Assembly: GCA_963969495.1 (NCBI GenBank)
Contig: OZ018333.1
Coordinates: 84,948,732 to 85,012,731 of the forward strand
Direction: 5' to 3'
DNA length: 64,000 bases
Origin: Ceratothoa steindachneri
Taxonomy: Eukaryota > Arthropoda > Malacostraca > Isopoda > Cymothoidae
The notes under the pieces are model-generated. The model was not told the origin of the DNA. It saw only the letters and a list, made by a program, of their open reading frames with translations, and ran no database searches. This document shows, in pieces, positions 55,726-64,000 of this stretch. The translations under genes were made by a program, and so were the position numbers. Position 1 is the first letter of the stretch; every line of letters begins with the position of its first letter.

Positions 55726-56900
55726 ATGCCCATGTATGAACAAGCAAAACCCCAACCCTCAACTTACCCTGTTCCATTGACGGAGCCCTTTTCCCCTGTG
55801 CTTGCGCAGGGGACCCTCCATATTTCTTTAACCAAAGAGGAAGCTTACTCCTCTCTTACTCCTACAGGTGTAGGGGACTCCCCCTTACCCCCTTCTCTGG
55901 AGGTGCTTTTGGGCATCTCCCTGCTTCCAGCCGCAGTCCCTCCTTTTCTTTCTAAGGGGACTGCCAAGAAAGCCAGCAGGCAGCCCATAGCCAACCGCTC
56001 CCCATCGAAGCGGCTTGGTAGGGCAAACCCCCTTAGGGGGAAGAGGGAAGCCAGGCCTCTTCGGTTGCTTCCCTCAAAAGACATGCTGGCAAGAATATTA
56101 AACCTTGCCGGGGGCAAGGCCTGTGCCTACCAACACAAGACTGGTGATGCTGCCAAGGAGACCTCTGATTAGCTGGGAGGGGATGGCCAACTGGAGGCCC
56201 CTCCTGTGATAGACATGGTCCTTGAGGAAACCCAGCCTCAGACGGTAGGGCCTTCTATGGGGCGGAATCTGCCCCTATGCATGGTCCTCCTCAAACGGCT
56301 GGGTGCTATTACTTTCACAGCTTCGGCCATACGAATCGCTCATGTAGACATGCAAAGTCAAGGTCCTCCGAAGTCTGTGTAAATTGCTCCAAGGCCGCAC
56401 GCGATAAGTCCAAATCGTGTGTGGCCAAGTATGTCAATTGCAGAGAGCCGCACCCCGCTTCTTCGACGCAATGTGGTGTATATCTTCTTGAGAAAGAAAT
56501 TCTGGCCGTTCAGGCACAGGATCGTCTCTCATTACGCGAGGCTAAGGACTTGGTTCTGGCTCGCCCTGCTCTGCCTGGGACGTCTTACGCTACATTGCTA
56601 AGAAAGACACATCTTCTCCTGGCCCATCTAGGCTAATGAGCACGGTTGGTTCCACGCCCATCTGGACCCCTTCTGCGGGTTCTACTCAACCCGGGCGCTC
56701 ATCTGGTAAAGCTGGCAGCACAAAGAGTTCACACCCAACCACGGCTAAAACCAGGGCTCCCCTCCATTCGCCCAGCGTGACCGTTGCCCGTAAGCCGAAA
56801 CAGCCACGCGCCTCCACCGAGTCGTTAGACTCACAGGAGGCAACACCCCTGAAGTTGGTCGCCAGGCCATCTTCCGGGGTTCCTAAAGCTGTCCCCTGAA
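55726..56900 (+). pseudogene. LINE-B copy 4 ORF1 (gag-like, zinc knuckles)
   Basis: The first frame (to 56172) holds a low-complexity N-terminus with LGRANPLRGKREARPLRLLP and SKDMLARILNLAGG. After frame changes, 56277-56636 reads CYYFHSFGHTNRSC, CVNCSKAARDKSKSC and CREPHPASSTQC: three CCHC-type knuckles, with one Cys replaced by Phe in the first and one Cys lost in the third. KEILAVQAQDRLSLREAKDL follows. The C-terminus is Ser/Pro/Lys-rich. It would bind element RNA. The broken knuckles and shifts show decay. Confidence 0.78.
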
Positions 56901-57214
56901 AGGAGGACAGCAGCAAAGGTGCTTCGGCTCTTTCGTCCACGCCTAGTGGTAGGCTTGGTTGCTCGGAGACGGTGGATCCTCGAAAAGAGGCCTCCCTGCC
57001 TCCGAAGCCACAACGCCCGCCTAAGGTTTCGAGGCGGAAGGAGGAAAAGACTCGCATAGCGAGCCCAACCTCTCCCAATAAGTCCTCGAAGGCGACAGCG
57101 CCTTCAGCGCATTGTCCGGCCAATAGCGCCCGGAGTTCTGCCTCCGGGAAGCCTACGGCCATTCACGTGAGTCTCTTCTCTTCGAACAGGGCCCCTGTGT
57201 CTCCTCCGAGCTAA

Positions 57215-60138
57215 GCCTTGAGGGCATATTGCTTCAATGGAATTGCCATGGACTCCGGGCCAACTGGGAGGAGTGCGGAGGCTCGTCTCCTCCCCTTGCC
57301 CGTTAGCTATCTTTTTGCATCACTGCCCGAGAACCGCTTCATTTACCTGCCTCGATATATTTTTTGTATTCTCCGGATTCACAGCCCGATTTTGTTTGCG
57401 GAGTGGACGATGACCTCGATGGTAGTGATCACTTTCCCATTCAAATATCATTTTCTGGACCGCTCCCGCCCGAGAGCCCGCCCATGATAGTGCTTGGCGC
57501 AGGCGCGGTGGCCTTCATTTCAGAAAATGACTGAATTTTCTATCTCTTCAAAGAGTTTAGGTCGGTAGATGAGGCCGTTGAGTTCTTCTCCGGCAACCTC
57601 ATCACCTCGGGCCTGACTACTATTCTCAGAACGTCTGGCCGTTTTGCACGCCGACCACTCCCGTGGTGGTCAGCCGAGTGTGAGACGGCCGACTGGACTT
57701 TACCTCCAGATACGAAGAATCTTTCAACAGCAGGTTTACTCTGACTGAGTTGCGTTCTGCTCTTGCTTCGTGGGTGGACACCGCTCATGGTCCGCACGAT
57801 GTGCCGTACGCCTTGCTTCGAAACATGGGTGAGCGAAGTATGGCCTTTCTGTTAGATTTGTTCAACGGGATCTGGGTAAAGGGTAACCAGACTCCTGTCG
57901 GATCGCTACTCTGCTAGCTTTTCGCAAACGTGGGAGAGATCATTCTACTCTGGCCGGTTTGCGCCCAATTTCTCTAACCTCTGCGTGTGCAAGTTGATGG
58001 AGAAATTGGTAAATGTTAGATTAGCCTTTGTTCTTAGACAGTGGAGGCCATTTGTGTTCTGCGAAGTGCGACTTACGCAAGTTCCACTCCACGTCGGATG
58101 CTCTGCTCCGATGGAAAATGCCGTCTGCGAGGCCTTCCTTCGTAGACAGCACTACGCCACGCTGTTTTTTGATGTGGAGAAGGCCTATGATACCGCATGG
58201 TTATACGGCATCATGGAGAATCTCCACATGATGGGGGCGAGTGGACGCTTCCCAATGTTTATATCTGAATTTTTGCGAGATCGTCGATTCCGTGTACGGG
58301 TGGGGGGAGCCCTCCAATGGAGCAGGAAGAGGGCGTCCCGTAGGGAAGTGTCCTCAGTGTCACACTCTTTGCCCTGCGCATCAACGGCATCACCTCGATG
58401 CTGCCGGAAGATGTGCTGGCTACGCTCTACGTGGAAGACCTTTCGATCTCTTTTGGCGTGGCCCAGATGCCAACTCTAGAGCGTCGACTCCAACGGGCAT
58501 TGAACCGCATGTCTCGCTATGCCGAAGCGCACAGGCTTTGGTTTTCCTTGGCCAAGACTAAGGTGGTGCACTTCTGCCACCATCCACGGCTCCACCCTAA
58601 TCCAGACTTGTTTCTATGTTAGGTTGCGCCTGGAAGTGGTGGTCTCGCACAGTTTCCTTGGTCTTGTATTTGATCGACGCCTCACCTGGGAGGCTCACAT
58701 TAGCAGCCTTAGGGTCTCTTGCATCCGCCCCATGGATATTCTTCGCTCTATGACGTCCAGCGCCTGGAGCGATGATAGGGCTACTGCCTTACTTTTTTAT
58801 CGATCCTTTCTTCATTCGAAGCTCTACTACAGATGCGAGTTTTATGCATCCGTAGCCGACCGTGTATTGCGGAAGGTGGAATCGATGCACCACACCGGCC
58901 TTCGCTTGGCGACCGGTCCCTTCCGCACTTTCCCCATTGAGAGCCTACTAGTCGATGCTGGGGATATGACACTCGCTCTACCCTGCGCACAGTGCATTAT
59001 TCGCCCCCTACGCGCGAACCCGACGCCTCTCTCAGTCACCAACAGCTCTCACTTCATCCGCAGCTGATTTCGACGGCGCCTATGCCGCGAGACACTCCAG
59101 TCATACCCGAAGCCCTTTGGGTTTAGGGCTAGGAAACTTCTTCGAGAGCTAGATATAGCTCTTGGGCCGGTGGCGCCCCTAGTTCTGCCCAGAACGCCCC
59201 TAGTTCTTCCCAGAATGCCACCTTGAGGGTACCAACGTTGGAAATTTGTCGCCACGTCTCTGCTCCCAAAGATTGTACAGCGCCAGGAGTATTGCGTTCG
59301 GCCTTTTTTGAGCACATCTTGTGTCATGTTGGTACCGTGCCAGTGTATCCGGATGGCTGTTAGTGTGAATAGGGGTTCTGTTTCCCCGCCCTATCCCCTC
59401 TGTTTGAAGTTAGCGGGGCGCTGCTTCTCTCTTCACCGGCGAGCTGGTGGCAATACACCACTCTTTATGGGAGATTACGCGACGTGCCCGGTTCGGAGAC
59501 CGGATTGTTATCTATAGCAACTCACAAAGCGTCCTGAGTGCTCTCTGGTTCGCGATATCCGCGACACCATGGTTTTGGCAAGCCGAGCGGATGTCGAGAT
59601 TATCTTCCGCAGGGTTCTTGGACATGTAAGAATTGTGGGGAATGAGCGGGCCGATGAGTGGGCCAAAGAGTCCGCGAGGACTCTGCGACCGTCCCAGCAC
59701 TTCACTCTTCCTCACACCGACTACATGGCAGGAATACGGGCAGCTCTTCGGACTGCTTGGCAAAGAAGATGGGAGACGGTTAAAGGGAATTTGCGTGCCA
59801 TTGCGCCGCGACTGTTCCCATGGACCTATCCCCCAATGACGCTACGGCTTCGGGTCGCTTTCTGTTGTCTTCGAATGGGGCACACCTGTGTGATGCATCG
59901 CCATTTGATGGAGCGCTCGCCTGCGCCCTATTGTGACGACTGTGTCGTTTCCCAGACTGTTCGGCACATTCTTGTCGAATGTCCCAGTCTGGGTGATCTC
60001 CGCACACGTTACCTGTCCCGGTACCGGGATGGGTGGGGGCGCTATCGCCTGTCCCTTGTACTCTGCACGGATTCGTGCACACCGACCTGTGGACTTTTAG
60101 ACTTTTTGGAGGAGCCTGGCCTTCTCCCCGTTATTTAA
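57215..60138 (+). pseudogene. LINE-B copy 4 ORF2: endonuclease remnant, RT, RNase H, C-terminal zinc region
   Basis: The endonuclease survives only at its ends (LRAYCFNGIAMDSG, about 57218; SLPENRFIYLPR, about 57327). RT: FTLTELRSALASWVDTAHGP, ALLRNMGERSMAFLLDLFNG, then LFFDVEKAYDTAWLYGIMEN (about 58162) and LATLYVEDLSISF (about 58421), where the second active-site Asp pair is V-E-D instead of V-D-D. A TAG interrupts at 58620. RNase H survives as IVIYSNSQSVLSAL-like residues (about 59505) and HVRIVGNERADEWAKESART. The last 189 codons (59569-60138) are open and include CCLRMGHTCVMHRHLMERSP, CDDCVVSQTVRHILVECPSL: a Cys/His domain typical of I/Jockey-type LINEs. Confidence 0.82.
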
Positions 60139-60269
60139 TATTTGTCTATGGATGACGTTCTCCTTCGCTGGGGAAGGGCTGGCCTTTCCCCGTCGATGGA
60201 GCTTGCTTTATATTTTTTCAATTTGTTTGTTTTTCTTGTTTTTCTTTTTTGTATTTTTTTCTTTTTTTT

Positions 60270-60364
60270 ATTTGTCTTGTAATATAGCCTAAATTTAGGC
60301 TATTTTTAATACTGCGACTTATGCCCTAGAAGGCAGTCGCCAGATGGGATATTAAAAAAAATAA
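60270..60364 (+). promoter_or_regulatory. LINE-B 3' end: two conserved hairpins and A tail
   Basis: A perfect palindrome TAGCCTAAATTTAGGCTA (60284-60301 region) is followed by GCGACTTATGCCCTAG...GGCAGTCGC, whose ends (GCGACT and AGTCGC) pair. Then ATGGGATATT and A-rich sequence. The 44.1-kb copy has the same two hairpins with changes, and the 46.2-kb copy keeps diverged versions. Probable RT recognition signal. Confidence 0.65.
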
Positions 60365-60435
60365 AATCACCCCTTTTCCTGCTCCCACTTTAATTTCACA
60401 GGGGACTGCCAAGAAAGCACACCAGCGCCCCATAA
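60365..60435 (+). mobile_element. LINE-B copy 5, 5' fragment left of the TIR element
   Basis: CAGGGGACTGCCAAGAAAGC and following resemble copy 4 at about 55955-55990 (ORF1 N-terminal region). The copy begins right after the A tail of copy 4 and continues after the inserted transposon at 62746. Confidence 0.6.
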
Positions 60436-62745
60436 CACTAGTTAACAATGATTTTGCTACTTTGGTATTAGCTTGTGATTTATACTAAATTGAATGTGCT
60501 GATTCCGAATCTGTTCTAGCACATAAGGTTCCTGAGTTACACACATACTCTTTATTTACACATAAAGCAGTGTTGCTTTGGCTACTGTGGTGAGAGGATG
60601 TGTTGTGTGTGTTTGGTTCCTGCATTACACTCCTGCTTCATCATGTTGTCAAATTTAGCCATTATAGTAGTGGTGTTGAAACGGTATTTACATACAGTGA
60701 TTAACTGCATTTTTCTTTCAGATTTTTCTCTCAATTAATTTGTAAATGAAATAAGATTGTACCAAAGTATATAACAGGATATATTCAAACTAAGTTGAAA
60801 ACTTGAATTGGTGAGGATGTATAAATAGCCCAGACAACCTTTTTATATCTGTGGAAGATATAATCCAAGCAACCAGTGGAAAAATTTACCTAAAATAGTG
60901 AAAACTGCATACAATTATTATTTTGGTTATAAAGTTGGTGACCAAGACAAGCCTTGGGCACCTAAAAAATCTTGTACTATGTGTTATACAGGGCTCACAC
61001 AGTGGTTAAATGGCAAACATAAGGCTATGCCTTTTGCTGTACCAATGGTGTGGCGTAAGTCAACAAATCATGTTTTTGATTGCTACTTTTGTATGACAAA
61101 TATTGCAGGATTCTCAAATAAGCAAAGTCAAAGATTGTATATCCAGATCTTAAATCAGCTATAAAACCATTTTCCCATAATTGGAGATGCCAATCCCAGT
61201 TTCTCCATCAGCTAGATCAGTTAAAGAAAATGATTCATCGCCTGAAGAGGAGGATAACAACCATGATTAAATGTATGAGGATGATCCTAAGGAAAAGAAG
61301 ATCCAGTTGATAAATCAAGAAAGATTGAATGATTTGGTGAGGGGTTTGGTAATATCAAAGGAGAATGCAGAACTGTTGGGCTCAAGACTATAGCAATGGA
61401 ATCTTCTAGATGATGTTGCAAAAATATTTACTTTCTGTAAACACCATGAGGCCTTAGCTGCCTTCTATAAAGAATATGGTGCTTGTTTCTGTACTGATGT
61501 TAATGGCTTCATGAATCAGCTAGGAAATGAGCATTTACTTGAGGAATGGAGACTATTCATCAATGTAAGCACTGCTAGCCTCAAAGCTGTGTTGCTACAC
61601 AATGATAACAAAAGACCTTCAATGAAATTTATTTTGGAAGGTGTTCATTACTCGCATCATAAGTGGAATATCTGTCATGATCTAAAGGTAATTTCTTTAC
61701 TTCTTGGACTGCAGCTAGGATATACATAGAATATGTGCTTCTTGTGCCTATGGAACAGCCGTGATGACAGGAATCATTATTTTGTCAAAAAGTGGCCTGA
61801 AAAAGAAGAACACATAGTTGGCCGATACAATACGAGTATAAAGCACATGCCTTTGGTACATCCACAGAAGATCTACCTTCCACTACTACATATCAAACTT
61901 GGCCTTATCACAAATTTTTTTAAAACAATGGCCCATGATTCTGATGGATTCCAGTATCTCAAAGAGAAATTTAGTGCAAAGAAAACCGATGCTAAACTTA
62001 AAGCTGGCATTTTTGTAGGGCTGGAGATCAGAGAATTGATACATGACAGGGAGTTCAGAAATAAACTAACTCCACTTAAGTTGGCAACATGGGATTCATT
62101 GGTTCATGCATTGCAGAACTTCCTTGGTAATCATAGAGCTGAAAACTATGAAGAACTAGTGGACAACATGATAAAGGCTTATCAATGATTGAGGTGTCGG
62201 ATGTCTCTTAAGATGCATTTCTTGCATTCACATCTAGATTTCTTTCCAACTAATATGGGTGATATTAGTGACGAACATAGGGAAAGGTTCCAACGAGATA
62301 TCGCAATGATATCGCTTCAACAAAAACATGATTGGTGACTATTGTTGGTTCCTACAACGGGAGGACCCTATATCCACTTACAAGCGCAAGAGCAAGAGTC
62401 TCAAACATTTTTTAAGAAATTTATAGTTAGGTGAGTACTATCTCTTTTATATGTAATATATATCTTGTCTGGGTCTGCAAAAGGACGTACATAATGCCAA
62501 ATAGGATGCCCCGATTCCAAATCTTTTCCAAGAAACGTCACATTCTTCCCAAACTCGTAATAATTATATCATTAATTGATCTAAGGTGACAAAGTGAGCC
62601 ATATAGCCCAGTTGCACAACTCAGGAACCTTACATGCTAGAAAAAATCTGAGCACAGATTTCAAATCAACACACCCAAATTAGTTAGTTACAACAAAATT
62701 TACTCAAGTAGCAGAGACAAAGTTAAAATTTGTTGGCTAGTGTAA
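60433..62745 (+). mobile_element. TIR DNA transposon (CACTAG ends, TAA target duplication), CACTA-like candidate
   Basis: 60436-62742. The left end starts CACTAGTTAACAA and the right end, reverse-complemented, CACTAGCCAACAA. Imperfect inverted repeats extend for 103 and 125 bp and share CTAAGGTTCC-type blocks, for example TAAGGTTCCTGAGTT. Flanks are TAA at 60433-60435 and 62743-62745. CACTA-superfamily elements have CACTR ends and 3-bp duplications, so that assignment fits, though TAA duplications also occur with PIF/Harbinger. It carries one broken gene and is inserted into LINE-B copy 5. Confidence 0.65.
60892..62405 (+). pseudogene. Transposon-borne gene of unknown function, multi-copy arthropod family, broken
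   Basis: Frames in order: YFGYKVGDQDKPWAPKKSC with CTMCYTGLTQWLNGKHKAMP and CYFCMTNIAGFSNK (a Cys-rich, CxxC-bearing N-terminus, 60898-61160); after a shift LNDLVRGLVISKENAELLGS (about 61327); LEEWRLFINVSTASLKAVLL (about 61540); HHKWNICHDLKVISLLLGLQ; CFLCLWNSRDDRNHYFVKKW (about 61738); then 151 open codons to 62188 with LPLLHIKLGLITNFFKTM and FLGNHRAENYEELVDNM. HLDFFPTNMGDISDEHRERF follows. I recall such proteins as many uncharacterised copies in arthropod and hydrozoan genomes. Catalytic residues are not known to me. At least four lesions. Confidence 0.6.
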
Positions 62746-64000
62746 TTGAACGCACTCTGTCTGTGCTAGCTGCTCGATAAGGCCAACTCGCTTTAAGGGG
62801 GCGTGGGGGCAAGGGATGACAGGGCCCGTCGACCCTTGCACTATAAAGTTCTGCTGGCGTGCATATTAATTTTACAGGGGACCACTGTATGTGCCCCCCT
62901 CTCTTCCCCGACGCATGATGGTTCGCCGGCCCAAGAGGAGACAAAAGGTTACACGAAGGGGATCCGTGATGTCTTGGGAGGGGGGGACGCACATGGAGGC
63001 CCTCCCCCCTGAGACTGAGATGGACATGGTCCCTGAGGTGACTCAGCCTCAGATGGTAGGATCTTCCATGGGGTCGAACCTGGGCTCAGAACCTGAGTAT
63101 GCCCCTGTGAAAGCTTCTCAGACTGCTCGGGAACCCGAGGCCTTACAAGGAGAGGAGGGATCTCCTTCCCTAGCTGCTGCCCTTGTGACAGCCAAGACTT
63201 CCATTTCAGAGAAGAATCTTGCTAAGGAGGCCGGTCCAACTGGACTAGGACCTCCTGCCAGAGAAGCGGGTTCTTTCGCCGCCCTCCTCTCCTAAAAAGA
63301 AAAGAAACAGGAAAAAGAAAAAATAGACTCGAGGTTCCTCTTGCTCCGCAGAAGCCACAGAGACTGACGTGTCCGCTGTTGCGGTAAGCTACCAAGCAAA
63401 GATCGGTGCGTCCGCTCCGGTGCTCCCCCGAGTGGGGAATCCCTAACAAGACCAAAATAGCAAGTGCGCAGAGCGGAGCCTCGATTAGTTCAGGGCACGA
63501 AGGAACTTGTGGACTACTCCATAGATGATATCACCGTACAGCTGACGGACAATGGAGCCTTTGCCCACACCCAATGGTCAGCTGGGTGGCTCGGAGATGA
63601 TGGGTCCTCTTAAAGAGGGACCCCCGCCTCCGAAGCCACCCTGCTCACCTATGGTTTCAAGGTGGAGGGAGGAAAAGACTCGCATGGCTAGCCCAACCTC
63701 CACCGATAAGTCTTCCAAGGTGACAGTGCATTTCCGGCCAACAGTACCCGGAGTTCTGCCTCCGGGAAGCGTGCAGCCATTCCCGTGATGGTCTTCTCTT
63801 TGAAGAGGACCCCCGCATCTCCTCCGAGTTAGACCTGGCAGGCATATTCCTTCAATGGAATCGCCGCCGCAGACTCTGGGACAACTAAGAGGAGATGCGG
63901 AGGTTCGTCTCCTCCCGTTTTCCTTTAGCTATCTTTTTGGCAGAGACCATGCTGGGGTATAAGGGTTTTCGCACCCCACCACCACAGGATGGGAGCCTGG
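62746..64000 (+). mobile_element. LINE-B copy 5, continued to the window edge
   Basis: ORF1 sequence (MVPEVTQPQMVGSSMGSNLG, about 63027, with EAGPTGLGPPAREAGSFAAL) parallels copy 2 at 42880-43140. Stops and shifts follow. At 63840 the endonuclease begins (GIFLQWNRR, then FPLAIFLAETML, about 63920), and the copy runs off the right edge. The zinc-knuckle region seems to be missing or scrambled between 63290 and 63700. Confidence 0.75.

Larger units (their letters stand above)
55150..60364 (+). mobile_element. LINE-B copy 4 (I-like), longest copy
   Basis: It shows a 5' UTR, ORF1 with zinc knuckles, an endonuclease (partly lost), RT, RNase H, a C-terminal Cys/His domain, and a 3' end with two hairpins and an A run. 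It is about 5.1 kb with several frameshifts. RNase H after RT and a zinc-knuckle ORF1 fit the I-like LINE group. The exact 5' limit is uncertain (55150-55240). Confidence 0.85.

Overview
This window is eukaryotic, A+T-rich, and almost entirely built of transposable elements, many nested in one another. Repeat types (CR1/L2-like, I-like and Jockey-like LINEs, mariner and Tc1 elements, a hAT derivative, tRNA-derived SINEs, long TA microsatellites), phase-0 introns with GT-AG borders and the repeat-derived genes suggest an arthropod, plausibly a crustacean. That assignment is inference. No rRNA, CRISPR, operon or bacterial feature is present.

Layout. 1-3.7 kb: an antisense CR1-like RT open to the left edge, a Tc1 transposase relic, a 3' tail of an I-like LINE, and a pseudogene resembling transposon-derived KIAA1586/ZNF862-type proteins. 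4.1-6.8 kb: a decayed Ty3/gypsy element (protease and integrase left, RT lost). 7.3-7.7 kb: an exon with intron flank, duplicated in inverse orientation at 50 kb. 8.3-13.8 kb: Jockey, mariner, I-like and CR1 relics. 14-17.9 kb: a PHD-finger LINE with ORF1 and a broken ORF2. 18.09-22.70 kb: a complete CR1 element with both ORFs intact (SGNH-esterase ORF1, endonuclease/RT ORF2), inserted into an older antisense CR1. 23.6-25.5 kb: further CR1 relics. 25.53-30.48 kb: a second, near-identical but broken CR1 copy, itself split by another LINE. 30.5-34.6 kb: TA microsatellites, a TIR-bearing element and LINE scraps. 34.7-39.0 kb (minus): a nearly complete second PHD-finger LINE. 39.5 kb: a tRNA-derived SINE. 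40.5-46.2 kb: three head-to-tail copies of an I-like LINE (called LINE-B here). 47.14-48.27 kb: a hAT-type element with an 8-bp target duplication. 49.0-50.5 kb: three coding exons of a probable host gene, with SINE-like copies in an intron. 50.7-51.8 kb: a CR1 RT/transposase chimera. 52.8-54.6 kb: an apparently intact mariner element inserted into a TA microsatellite. 55.2-60.4 kb: the longest LINE-B copy. 60.4-64.0 kb: another LINE-B copy, split by a 2.3-kb TIR element that carries an unannotated repeated gene family.

The best candidates for something under-described are: the TIR element at 60.44-62.74 kb, whose CACTAG ends and TAA duplication suggest a CACTA-like transposon; the paired 3' hairpins of CR1 and LINE-B; and the inverted host-exon duplication. 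Intact proteins that could still act are the CR1 ORF1 and ORF2 and the mariner transposase. All family names come from motif reading without database searches.
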